Source of the DNA: Minisyncoccota bacterium
GTDB taxonomy: Bacteria > Patescibacteriota > Patescibacteriia > Patescibacteriales > UBA12465
NCBI GenBank assembly: GCA_021734405.1
Contig: JAIPJA010000005.1
Coordinates: 1-46,114 of the forward strand
Reading direction: 5' to 3'
Length of the DNA stretch: 46,114 bases
Shown piece after piece: positions 18,046 through 27,321 of the stretch. Within the stretch, counting starts at the first letter, position 1; every line of letters starts with the position of its first letter. The notes under the pieces were generated by a model. That model saw only the letters and a program-made list of their open reading frames with translations. It had not been told where the DNA came from and did not search any database. The position numbers and the translations under genes were made by a program.

Positions 18046-19398
18046 CTATAATTTAGTAACTTCTTCTTTAAACAGATTACCTCTTTCTTTGTAGTTTTTA
18101 AATAAACCAAAACTAGCACAAGCTGGAGAGAGAAGGGCTATATCTTTTGCTTCAGCTTGGCTGCTAGCAATTTTTATAGCCTCAGACATGCTATTTACAG
18201 GAAAGCTTATATTTATATAGTTAATTTTCTCTAAAGCTTTTTTTATTTTCTCTGAACCAGCTCCAGGAAAAAGTATTACAGCTTTTACTTTTTGAGAAAT
18301 AGTTTTAGCTAAATTAGAAAAATTAGCTCCTTTATCAGGGCCACCGGCTATAAGGATAAGGTTGTTGCTAAAGGAATTTAAATCTAAGACAGTGCTTTCA
18401 GGCGTGGTAGAAAAAGAGTTGTTAAAATATTTAACTCCTTGTTTTTCAGCTACAAATTCTAATCTATGCTCTAGGTTAGAGAATTTAGCCACAACTTTTT
18501 TAGCTATTTCTTCTTTTATATTTAAAGCCTTAACAGCTTCTAGGGCAGCCCCAATATTTTCTTGATTATAGCCTCCAATCAGCTTACTGTTTAAATTTTG
18601 TTTTTGGTATAACTTGGTTTTGCCTTGATGCTTTTTAATTGTATTAGGCAAATGTTTTTTAATTAGGTTTAAAGTTTCGGTTTTAGTTATAAAGATTCCA
18701 CTTTGGTTTTGGTTTTTAAATAAATTAGCTTTCGCTTCAATATATTTTTTAAAGCTAAGGTGGTAATTAGGGTTGTTAGGGTCAGCTGGAGATAAATGTT
18801 CTTTATATAGGTTGGTTATAATAGCTACTTTGGGGCTATAGTTTAAATCTTCTAACTGAAAACTAGAGAGTTCTAAAACTATATAATCTTTAGCTTGTAT
18901 TTTATCGATAAAACTTAAAGGAGCTATGCCAATGTTTCCACCTAAAAAAACGGTTTTATTAGCTGTTTTTAAAATAGAGCTAACTAAGGTGGCGGTAGTG
19001 CCCTTACCTTTAGACCCAGTTACGCCAATAATGTTTTTACTAGAACAAAGAGAAAAAAATAAGTTCATAGGACTACTTATTTCAACCTTTTTACTCTTAG
19101 CTTCTTTTAAGCCGGGACAATTAAGAGACCAGCCGGGCGAACGGAAAAGTAAATCAAAGTCAGATAAATTTTGATTAAACTTAGTTCCTAGACGATAATT
19201 AAAATTATTAGGATTGAGTTTTAATTCTTCTAATTTTGGACTTAGTATTTCTTTAGCTCTAAAATCACAGATAGTAAAGTCTAGTTTTAGCTTTAATTTT
19301 TTAGATAATTTTAATAAAGACTGATTTTCTAGACCTAGTCCTAAAAGAGCTATTTTTTTTCCTTGAAGTTGAGCTTCAAGTTTTTCTTTTAATGTCAT
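18046..19398 (-). CDS. murD: UDP-N-acetylmuramoylalanine--D-glutamate ligase
   Basis: IIGVTGSKGKGTTATLVSSIL, LELSSFQLEDL, NLYKEHLS, ILIAGGPDKGANF. Confidence 0.92.
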   Translation of the reverse strand: MTLKEKLEAQLQGKKIALLGLGLENQSLLKLSKKLKLKLDFTICDFRAKEILSPKLEELKLNPNNFNYRLGTKFNQNLSDFDLLFRSPGWSLNCPGLKEAKSKKVEISSPMNLFFSLCSSKNIIGVTGSKGKGTTATLVSSILKTANKTVFLGGNIGIAPLSFIDKIQAKDYIVLELSSFQLEDLNYSPKVAIITNLYKEHLSPADPNNPNYHLSFKKYIEAKANLFKNQNQSGIFITKTETLNLIKKHLPNTIKKHQGKTKLYQKQNLNSKLIGGYNQENIGAALEAVKALNIKEEIAKKVVAKFSNLEHRLEFVAEKQGVKYFNNSFSTTPESTVLDLNSFSNNLILIAGGPDKGANFSNLAKTISQKVKAVILFPGAGSEKIKKALEKINYINISFPVNSMSEAIKIASSQAEAKDIALLSPACASFGLFKNYKERGNLFKEEVTKL

Positions 19399-22161
19399 TT
19401 ATTCTAATTCGCCCCAGCTATTGCCAGCTTTTATATCAGCAATTAAAGGGACCTTTAATTTGTATATGTTTTCCATGATTGCTTTAATCTCTTTGGCATA
19501 TGAATTTAATTTATCTTCTTTAACGCTAAAAATCAATTCATCATGTACTTGTAGCAGAAGTTTTATATCTTCTTTGTCTTTATATTTATTATATATCTCC
19601 AGCATAGCCATTTTTATGATATCAGCGGCACTACCTTGAATAGGGGTGTTTACAGCCATTCTCTCAGCGGATTTTTTAATTAAAGAAACTTGAGAGTTAA
19701 TTTCTGGTAAATAGCGTCGTCTGCCTAAAATAGTTTTAACATAATTATTTTCTCTAGCTTCTTTTATAGTATTTTCTATATACTTTTTAATGCCCTGATA
19801 GGTTTGAAAATATTTAGCAATGAATTCTTTGGCCTCAGCAAAAGAAATGTCAGCATTTTGACTAAGACCGTGAGGACCTTGACCATAGAGTATGCCAAAG
19901 TTTATACTTTTTGCTTGTCTTCTCATTTCCGCACTAACCTCTGATTCTTTGATTTGATAAATAGAAGCAGCTGTAGAAGCATGTATGTCTTGACTATCTA
20001 AGAAATTCTTTATCATCACCTTATCTTTAGATAGATGAGCTGCTACTCGTAATTCAATTTGTGAGTAATCAAGAGCTAGAATTTTTTCTGTTGGTTTTGA
20101 AGTAAAAGCGCTTCTAATTTTTTTACCGATTTCATGTCTAACTGGTATATTTTGCAAATTAGGTGAGACTGAAGATAGTCTGCCAGTGGCCGTAACTGTT
20201 TGGGTAAAGCTGGTGTGAAGCTTATTGGTTTTTTTATCTATTAATTTGGGCAAGGCCTCTATGTAGGTATTTTGTAGTTTGTTTAATTCCCGATACTCTT
20301 GAATTAATGAGATTATAGGGTGTTTGTCTTTTAATTTTTCTAATTCTTCAAAAGCAGTAGAGTAACCAGTTTTAGTTCTTTTAATATTATCAGTAGGGAT
20401 ATCAAGTTCTTCAAAAATTACTTTTTGTAATTGTTTAGGGGAGCTTAGATTAAACTCATAAGGGCAATCTTTATATATTTCTTGGCTTATCTGTAAAAGT
20501 TTTTTACTAATTTCAGTTTCTAATTTCTTTAATTTTTCCTTATCAATATATATACCATTATCTTCCATGTGAGCCAAAACTTTAACCATGGGTAGCTCTA
20601 ATTGGTAATATAAGTCTTCTAGAGCATCTTTTTTAAGTTCTTTTTCTAAGTGAGCCACTAACTGGTAAGTGCAGTCAGCATCCTCGCAAGAATAAAGACT
20701 CATTTTTTCCGGCTTAACATCTTTATAGTCTATTTTATTTCTGCCAGTGCCTAAAAGATCGTCACTATTTATTTTTTCCCAATTTAATTCGTGTAAAGAC
20801 AGCGCATCTAAACTATGTTGTCTGTCTCCAGGGTTAATAAGGTAAGCTGCTATTTTAGTATCAAAGGCAAAATTTTCTACCTCTACTCCATAAGCTCTAA
20901 GTAGTCTAATATCAAACTTAGCATTATGACCGTATTTTTTAATGTTTGAGTCGGAAAATATTGGTTTTAATTGGTTAAGCCAGTTATCTTTGCTTGATGT
21001 AAATAAACTATTTTTATTTTGATTTAAGTTAAGGTTTAGATAATAGGCTTTTTTAGGGCTCCAACTAAAACTAATACCTAAAAGAGAAGCTTCAAAAACT
21101 TCTAAAGAGCTAGCTTCAGTGTCAAAGGCAAATTCTGATTGTTTTTCTAAAACAGAAAGAAAATTTTTAAAATCTTTTTCAGTCTCTACTAACTTATAGT
21201 CGCAAAGCTTTTGATTGCGTGCAAATTTATCTACCTCTACTTTAGGATTATTATTCTCGTTAGCTAAAGACTTTATTTTTTCTAATCTATTTACTAGAGA
21301 GCTGAATTCAAATTCTAAAAATATTTTTTTTACATCTTCTATATTAAAACTTTTAAGTCGACAATCTTCAAGTTTAAAATTTATATCAATATCCTTTTTG
21401 ATAGTAGCTAGTCTTTTACTTAAAAAGGCTAAGTCTTTATTTATTTGTAAAGATTTTAATATTTTGGGCTTAATGTCTTCTGTTTCAGGATATTTATCTA
21501 TATGCTCATAAAGATTTTCTAGAGTGCCAAAAAGTTGCAGTAAATCTGTGGCAGTTTTTTCTCCTACTCCAGGAACTCCAGGGATGTTGTCGCTAGGGTC
21601 TCCACGTAGAGCTTTGTAGTCTATGATTTGATTAGGTTGTAAGCCGTATCTGCTTTCTACTTGGCTTTTATCGTAAATTACAGAATCAGACAAGCCTCGG
21701 CTCATAGTATAGACTTGAGTGTGGGCGTCTATTAATTGTAAGGTGTCTAGGTCACCGGTAATAATAATTTTTTCTAAGTTTTTTTCAGTTTCTAATTGTT
21801 TAACAATAGATCCAATTAGATCATCAGCTTCAAAGCCAGACTGGGAATAAACAGGCATATCAAAAGCTTTGGCCACTCTTTTTACTAAAGGTATTTGTGC
21901 GTATAGTTCATCAGGAGCTTTTACTCTTTTAGCTTTATACTCTTTATATTCCTTATGTCTAAAAGTTGGACCCTTTTCATCTAAAGTTAAGGCAATGTAG
22001 TCAGGTGATAAATCGTTTAAGGCTTTTAGAAGAAAGGAACTAAAACCGTAAACAGCATTAACCATAACATTGTCTTTAGTGGTTAGACTCGGTGGTAGAG
22101 CATGAAAACTACGATGTATTAAGGCGTTGCCGTCTATTATAATTAGTTTTTTACTAGTCAT
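19399..22161 (-). CDS. polA: DNA polymerase I
   Basis: 5' nuclease (GDPSDNIPGVPGVGEKTA), 3'-5' exo-like region (FAFDTEASSLE), pol domain (LALDYSQIELRVAAHLS, RRQAKSINFGILYGQG, LLQVHDELIFSV). Confidence 0.97.
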   Translation of the reverse strand: MTSKKLIIIDGNALIHRSFHALPPSLTTKDNVMVNAVYGFSSFLLKALNDLSPDYIALTLDEKGPTFRHKEYKEYKAKRVKAPDELYAQIPLVKRVAKAFDMPVYSQSGFEADDLIGSIVKQLETEKNLEKIIITGDLDTLQLIDAHTQVYTMSRGLSDSVIYDKSQVESRYGLQPNQIIDYKALRGDPSDNIPGVPGVGEKTATDLLQLFGTLENLYEHIDKYPETEDIKPKILKSLQINKDLAFLSKRLATIKKDIDINFKLEDCRLKSFNIEDVKKIFLEFEFSSLVNRLEKIKSLANENNNPKVEVDKFARNQKLCDYKLVETEKDFKNFLSVLEKQSEFAFDTEASSLEVFEASLLGISFSWSPKKAYYLNLNLNQNKNSLFTSSKDNWLNQLKPIFSDSNIKKYGHNAKFDIRLLRAYGVEVENFAFDTKIAAYLINPGDRQHSLDALSLHELNWEKINSDDLLGTGRNKIDYKDVKPEKMSLYSCEDADCTYQLVAHLEKELKKDALEDLYYQLELPMVKVLAHMEDNGIYIDKEKLKKLETEISKKLLQISQEIYKDCPYEFNLSSPKQLQKVIFEELDIPTDNIKRTKTGYSTAFEELEKLKDKHPIISLIQEYRELNKLQNTYIEALPKLIDKKTNKLHTSFTQTVTATGRLSSVSPNLQNIPVRHEIGKKIRSAFTSKPTEKILALDYSQIELRVAAHLSKDKVMIKNFLDSQDIHASTAASIYQIKESEVSAEMRRQAKSINFGILYGQGPHGLSQNADISFAEAKEFIAKYFQTYQGIKKYIENTIKEARENNYVKTILGRRRYLPEINSQVSLIKKSAERMAVNTPIQGSAADIIKMAMLEIYNKYKDKEDIKLLLQVHDELIFSVKEDKLNSYAKEIKAIMENIYKLKVPLIADIKAGNSWGELE

Positions 22162-22220
22162 ATTAAAATTAAATTTAAATTTAAGAGCTAGAGTTTAATA
22201 AGTTCTATTTATATTATAAC

Positions 22221-22257
22221 AAAAAATCAGGTTAAAGATAGGCTTAAACCTGATTTT
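22221..22257 (-). terminator. Intrinsic terminator between the 22277-23557 gene and polA
   Basis: AAAATCAGGTTtAAGCCTATCTTTAACCTGATTTTT hairpin. Confidence 0.6.
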
Positions 22258-22276
22258 ATTATCTTTTTTAAGACTT

Positions 22277-23557
22277 TTATTGTAATTTTCCTGGACCGTT
22301 AGGATTAAAATTATTATCCACTTCTTCTTTATCTGAGTAGCCGTCACCGTCAGTGTCTGTATTTAAGGGGTCGGAGAAATATAGGTATTCTTCTTGAAAA
22401 TCACTTAAACCATCATTATCACTATCCAGGTCAGAGTTCATATCTAACTTTTCGGTAAAAAATTCTTGGTTTTCTTGGTTTTGCCAAAAAGTTGGAGAAG
22501 GATTATTAGTATTTTTTAGAAGATTATTATTAATGTTTTTTAAAAAATTATTGTTCATTCCCATTTTTTCTAATAAAGTTTCTAGATCAATACTTTTTTC
22601 AGGTGCTTGAATATTTTGATTTTTATCTATATTAAAAAGTTCTAGACTAAAAGATAAAGCTTTTATATCTCCTTGTTCTAAATATTCTTCATTTTTTAGT
22701 CCTTGAATTTTTCCAGTTATTTTAGTTAAATACAAACTATTTTTATTTATCCATATTTCTCCTAAAATATAAGAATCTAAGAATTCTACTTCTTCCAATT
22801 CTTTTTCCAATTCTTGCCAATTTTTTTGCCAATCAGGCATTTCGGTAGTTTCTAAATAGGTTTTTATTATTTCTTTTATTATATTTTTAGAATTTAATAC
22901 ATAGCGATAGTGATAATTTTTTTGATTATTTATCTTTTCTTCATTCAGAGTTTCAGTGATTTCTATTAGTTTAACTATTTCCAATTTTTTCCAGAAATTA
23001 TTTTGTAATTTTTCTATAGCTTCTAAATCACGGGAATCAATATTTTTGATCTGGTTGTTATATAAGCTATTATAATTGATCCATTGGTTTTTAATATTAA
23101 AAGTATCTGTATCTAAAAACATAGATATAATAAAGGGTAAAGAATTTATTTTAAGAAAATATTGACTGTCTATTTTTCCTATTTTTCCTAGTTCTAAAAT
23201 TTCTAAATCTATATCACCATTTTCTCCTAAGTTAGTTTTAATATTAAAGTAATTTTTAGGATTAGTTTGGTCAATGTTATCTATTTTTCCATTGATTTCT
23301 AATTCAATACTTTCAATGCCTAAGTCAGTGATTGGGCCATTATTTGGTAGTAGGGATATTTTGTTAACAAAAGAAGCGCTTCTTATTTTTAAAGTTTCGT
23401 TTAAACTTTTTTGAACAATATCTTTAGGTTCAGGTTGGGATAGTTTTTTGTAAGCTAAAACACTGCCAGTTATTACAACCATTCCTATTATAATTAACGC
23501 AGGAATTAAAAAAATAGGTTTTAAAAAATAATTTGATTGCAATTTATTTTTAAACAT
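22277..23557 (-). CDS. Membrane-anchored protein with thrombospondin type 3-like Ca-binding repeats
   Basis: N-terminal TM (IFLIPALIIIGMVVITGSVLAY); C-terminal DLDSDNDGLSDFQEEYLYFSDPLNTDTDGDGYSDKEE. Confidence 0.75.
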   Translation of the reverse strand: MFKNKLQSNYFLKPIFLIPALIIIGMVVITGSVLAYKKLSQPEPKDIVQKSLNETLKIRSASFVNKISLLPNNGPITDLGIESIELEINGKIDNIDQTNPKNYFNIKTNLGENGDIDLEILELGKIGKIDSQYFLKINSLPFIISMFLDTDTFNIKNQWINYNSLYNNQIKNIDSRDLEAIEKLQNNFWKKLEIVKLIEITETLNEEKINNQKNYHYRYVLNSKNIIKEIIKTYLETTEMPDWQKNWQELEKELEEVEFLDSYILGEIWINKNSLYLTKITGKIQGLKNEEYLEQGDIKALSFSLELFNIDKNQNIQAPEKSIDLETLLEKMGMNNNFLKNINNNLLKNTNNPSPTFWQNQENQEFFTEKLDMNSDLDSDNDGLSDFQEEYLYFSDPLNTDTDGDGYSDKEEVDNNFNPNGPGKLQ

Positions 23558-24034
23558 AAGTTTAATTTATATTGATAATTAAATAATAAATAATCTTTTT
23601 CGGTTTAAAGAGAGAATTTCCAGATTTTAAGTATATTGCTACTTTGTTTTTTAATAACAGGCTTAAACATATATTTCTAGTATGTCAAAATAAACTTCTT
23701 TTGGCAACTATATTTTTTTTGAATTATTTTTTAGTTTAAAAGGATTTTTTTGGGTGGCTGTTAGAGTTATAAATCAAATTTAAAAATAATAGGAGAATTT
23801 TAATTTGTGGTAATTTTTAAGATAGTTTCTTGTGGTTGTTAAAAAAAATGGATTTTCAATTATTTTTATAAAATTAAGCATTAGGCGGAGTTTTTAAAAA
23901 AAGGGATTTATGTTCATTAAATAGCCATGTTTTTTTTGGTCTCCATATTATACTGATAATATATCAATTTGCTTAGTACTGTTATATATTTTTTAATATG
24001 TTATTAAACTTCTTATCACAATTTTAATCAAATT

Positions 24035-24067
24035 AAAAAAGACCTGTTAAAAATCAGGTCTTTTTTT
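24035..24067 (-). terminator. Intrinsic terminator (symmetric) downstream of tRNA-Ala
   Basis: AAAAAAGACCTG-TTAAAAAT-CAGGTCTTTTTTT. Confidence 0.75.
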
Positions 24068-24072
24068 GTTTG

Positions 24073-24146
24073 TGGACCATAAGGGACTCGAACCCTTGAC
24101 CCCCTGCTTGCAAAGCAGGTGCTCTAGCCAACTGAGCTAATGGCCC
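24073..24146 (-). tRNA. tRNA-Ala(TGC)
   Basis: GGGCCAT…ATGGTCC acceptor with the G3·U70 alanine identity element; anticodon loop TTTGCAA context. Confidence 0.93.
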
Positions 24147-24164
24147 TTAAATATAATGTTTTTT

Positions 24165-24416
24165 TTATCTTTGCCCAGCTCTGATAAGTGGACCTAACAT
24201 CCAATTAAAAAATAGGCTAGCCATGTTAAACATAGTAACGATTCCTATAAAAATTATCAAGAGGCCAAGCAGTTTATAGCCCAATCTAGATCCTCCATCA
24301 GATCCTAGATATTTTTCAAACATAGCACTTCGGCCAAAATTAGCTAGAACTTTTTCTGTTTTGATAACAATGTAAGTCCCTAAAGCAATCATTAAGGCTC
24401 CTAGGATAATGTGCAT
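24165..24416 (-). CDS. Small hypothetical membrane protein
   Basis: 83 aa with two predicted TM segments. Confidence 0.55.
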   Translation of the reverse strand: MHIILGALMIALGTYIVIKTEKVLANFGRSAMFEKYLGSDGGSRLGYKLLGLLIIFIGIVTMFNMASLFFNWMLGPLIRAGQR

Positions 24417-24423
24417 ACTTTTT

Positions 24424-25842
24424 TTATTTTATATAATTTAAAGGATTCATCAAGCTACCATTTATTATAACCTCAAAGTGTATATGAGGTCCAGTGCTCC
24501 AGCCAGTAGATCCCATAGCTGCCACAGTCTCCCCCTTATCAACTTTGTCTCCTTTACTAACGTATAGTTTAGAAGCATGGGCATAGCGAGTACGCATGCC
24601 ACCACCATTATCAAGTAAAACATTATAACCATAGCCAGTGCTCCAGCCAGCATAAATAACTGTACCTGCTTCAGAGGCGTATAAAGGAGTGCCGGTTTTA
24701 TTAGCTATATCTAATCCTTTATGTTTCCAGGAGTAATATTGAGTAATCCTGTGACCCTCAGTAGGCCAAAGCATATTACTAGCATCAGCTTTAGCAGGAC
24801 TAGGTTTTACTAATTCTTTTATAACCTCTAGTCCACTGGCCGCATTTTGTACTACTTTTTTAGCGGTGCTAGCTGTTTGCACGTTAGATCTACGACTAGC
24901 TCCTGGCATGATAAGTTTTTGGCCAATTTTAAGACTATTGGCATTAACTAAATTATTAGCACTTAAAATTTCATCCACAGAAACATCGTAGTAATTAGAT
25001 AGATAACTTAAACTTTCGCCTCGAGCGACTGTATGAGAAACTCCAGATTCAGGCAATATTCTTAAAGTATCACCAATTTTTAAAACACTGTAAGCGCTTA
25101 GATTATTTTCCCAGAGTATTGTGTTTACACTAATACCAAATTTTTTAGCAATTGAGCTAACTGTGTCTCCAGCAGAAATAGTGTAAGTAGTTGTTTCTTG
25201 GCGTTTCGTGAGGCTTTGATTGTCAGTTTCTTCGTCAGTATTTTCATTATTATCTTGAATATTTGTATGGCTTAATTTAGAGGCGTCGTTTTGTAAGGCT
25301 AAAATTTTATTGGGGTTCATTTCAATAACTAATTGAGTGTTATGGTTATTATTTAAAGATAAGGTCTTTCTTTCGCTAGCACTTAGAGTTGGGTTTTGTC
25401 CTTTTATTTCGCTATAACTTATATCTAAGGCAACAGTTTCTTGGTTTAAAGTCTCTTCTATCAATTCCTCTGCTTGATTCTGTCTAATCTCTCCAAATTC
25501 ACTAGGAATAAAGTTAGTAATAATAGCGTTAGAGAATTTATCCGTACTAGCTTTAGCCTGATAAGCACCTAAGTACTGGTAAGCTATTAAAGAGACAACT
25601 ATCAAAGAAATGATTATTTCTAAGCCATATTTTTTTAATCCTTTTTTCTGTCTATTGATTGATGTTGTATTAACTGCGCTAGGAGCGGGTTTACGATTTA
25701 ATTTTTTATATAAATGGTAAAGTTTAACTAGTCTTTTATATAATAAAAAATTAACAATAAAATAGAGAGGTTTTTTTATTGTGTAAATTAAAATACCTTC
25801 AATTATTTTTTTCAATAACTGAAAAAATTTGGTAGCTACCAA
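24424..25842 (-). CDS. Membrane-anchored LysM + M23 peptidase (cell-wall hydrolase)
   Basis: Two LysM repeats (TYTISAGDTVSSIAKKFGIS…, SHTVARGESLSYLSNYYDVS…) and an M23 domain (HKGLDIANKTGTPLYASEAGTV…GPHIHFEVI). Confidence 0.92.
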   Translation of the reverse strand: MVATKFFQLLKKIIEGILIYTIKKPLYFIVNFLLYKRLVKLYHLYKKLNRKPAPSAVNTTSINRQKKGLKKYGLEIIISLIVVSLIAYQYLGAYQAKASTDKFSNAIITNFIPSEFGEIRQNQAEELIEETLNQETVALDISYSEIKGQNPTLSASERKTLSLNNNHNTQLVIEMNPNKILALQNDASKLSHTNIQDNNENTDEETDNQSLTKRQETTTYTISAGDTVSSIAKKFGISVNTILWENNLSAYSVLKIGDTLRILPESGVSHTVARGESLSYLSNYYDVSVDEILSANNLVNANSLKIGQKLIMPGASRRSNVQTASTAKKVVQNAASGLEVIKELVKPSPAKADASNMLWPTEGHRITQYYSWKHKGLDIANKTGTPLYASEAGTVIYAGWSTGYGYNVLLDNGGGMRTRYAHASKLYVSKGDKVDKGETVAAMGSTGWSTGPHIHFEVIINGSLMNPLNYIK

Positions 25843-26003
25843 AAGGAAGTCGATGATTATTTTTTTGATTCTTATTTTGACTGAAATATATTTTTATGAT
25901 GAATTATAAAATTCAGAGCTATACTAGCAGTATTTATTTTTATAGTCAACTCTTTTCAATTATGTTAAACTTTATTATATAATAATTAAATTAAATTATT
26001 TAT

Positions 26004-26777
26004 ATGTATAAAATTGTATTTATTAGACATGGTCAAAGTCTTTGGAATAAAAAAGGTCTTTTTACCGGCTGGGTTGATTCTGAAAAGCAAGGACAAGAGA
26101 TTCTAGACGTTGATTTAACTCCTAGAGGCGCCAAAGAAGCCATAGAGGCAGGCAGACTTTTAAAAGAAAAGGGTTATCATTTTGATTTAGCTTATACCTC
26201 TGTACTGCAAAGAGCAATAAAGACTTTAGATATTGTTTTAGATGAAATGGATTTAATGTGGATACCAGTAATAAAGTCTTGGAAGCTTAATGAAAAACAT
26301 TACGGCAATTTACAGGGTTTAAATAAAAAAGAAACTGCTAGAAAATTAGGAGAAGAACAAGTTTTTGCTTGGCGCAGGGGCTATAGAGTTAGACCCCCCA
26401 AGATAAAACCGAGTAATAAGTATTATACCAAAAAAGACCCTCGTTACCAAAATTTAGATGCTAAAGAAATTCCTTTAACTGAAAGTTTGCATGATGTAGT
26501 TTTAAGAGTAAAGCCTTATTGGCACAATGTAATTAGTAAACAAATTAAAGCTGGCAAAAAAATTATTATTTCAGCTCATGGTAATAGCCTTAGAGCTTTA
26601 GTTAAGTATTTAGATAAAATTCCTGATGATGAAATATCTTCTTTTAATATACCTACTGGCATCCCTTTGGTTTATGAACTTGATAAGAATTTGAAACCTA
26701 TAAAAAGTTACTACTTGGGAGATCCTAAAGTGATAGCTAAGCTAAAAGCAGAGGTTAAAAATCAGGCTAAAATTTAG
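26004..26777 (+). CDS. gpmA: 2,3-bisphosphoglycerate-dependent phosphoglycerate mutase
   Basis: [22 protein letters not shown]…[14 protein letters not shown]. Confidence 0.94.
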   Translation: MYKIVFIRHGQSLWNKKGLFTGWVDSEKQGQEILDVDLTPRGAKEAIEAGRLLKEKGYHFDLAYTSVLQRAIKTLDIVLDEMDLMWIPVIKSWKLNEKHYGNLQGLNKKETARKLGEEQVFAWRRGYRVRPPKIKPSNKYYTKKDPRYQNLDAKEIPLTESLHDVVLRVKPYWHNVISKQIKAGKKIIISAHGNSLRALVKYLDKIPDDEISSFNIPTGIPLVYELDKNLKPIKSYYLGDPKVIAKLKAEVKNQAKI

Positions 26778-26816
26778 TTTAAGGTTATTAACCTTTTCTA
26801 AAACCTTTTCTAAATA

Positions 26817-26845
26817 TTGTCAAAAAAAAGATTTTATTTTATAAT
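26817..26845 (+). promoter_or_regulatory. Sigma70-type promoter for short module 1
   Basis: TTGTCA - 17 bp - TATAAT. Confidence 0.7.
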
Positions 26846-26906
26846 AATATTATAGCCATAATGGCTTTTTAACCGTTCATTAATTAAATATAGGAGACCC
26901 CAAATT

Positions 26907-26939
26907 ATGTTTGTATTTCAAATTTCAGATCTTCGTTAA
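26907..26939 (+). CDS. Putative micro-ORF MFVFQISDLR
   Basis: SD-like AGGAG upstream of ATG; 10 codons plus TAA. Not in the ORF track because of length. Confidence 0.3.
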   Translation: MFVFQISDLR

Positions 26940-27012
26940 ATGCCGGTCCGGAAATCATGGCTTTAGTTAACTAAAAAACGAAAAAGTAAGTTAACTAAAA
27001 ACATAGGTTTAA

Positions 27013-27049
27013 AATGCCCCATAAAATTATTGGGGCATTCTTTTTTAAA
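27013..27049 (+). terminator. Intrinsic terminator of module 1
   Basis: AATGCCCC…GGGGCATTCTTTTTT. Confidence 0.8.
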
Positions 27050-27107
27050 AATAATTGTTTATTAATAATATTTTAAGTTTTTAATTTTGTAGTTTTTAGT
27101 TTTATGT

Positions 27108-27271
27108 TATAATAAAAATAGCCATAATGGCTATTTGTTCATTTACTCACTAAAGCATAGGAGACCCAAGTTATGATTGTTTTGGACATAAGAATTAAGA
27201 TAACATTGTCACAAGAAAAAAGAAACTGAACTTAATCGTAGCAAATGCCCCGCCAAAGACGGGGCTTTTTT
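27108..27271 (+). ncRNA. Short transcription module 2, paralogous to module 1
   Basis: -10 TATAAT, ATAGCCAT-A-ATGGCTAT (27118-27134), GCATAGGAGACCCAAGTTATG, micro-ORF, terminator GCCCCG-CCAAAGA-CGGGGCTTTTTT. Confidence 0.5.
27173..27229 (+). CDS. Putative micro-ORF MIVLDIRIKITLSQEKRN
   Basis: SD-like AGGAG upstream of ATG; 18 codons plus TGA. N-terminus resembles module 1 (M-F/I-V-F/L-x-I). Confidence 0.3.
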   Translation: MIVLDIRIKITLSQEKRN

Positions 27272-27321
27272 ATATTTGAAGTTTGAAAGTTTATTTAGAG
27301 TTTATTAGTATCTCTTGGTTT

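Larger units (their letters stand above)
26850..27049 (+). ncRNA. Short transcription module 1 (hairpin leader, micro-ORF, terminator); function unknown
   Basis: AGCCAT-A-ATGGCT inverted repeat (26854-26866), ATAGGAGACCCCAAATTATG, micro-ORF, terminator AATGCCCC-ATAAAATTAT-TGGGGCATTCTTTTTT. Confidence 0.5.

Noticed and set aside
24465-24653. 62-aa minus ORF
   Set aside because: Alternative frame inside the M23 peptidase domain.
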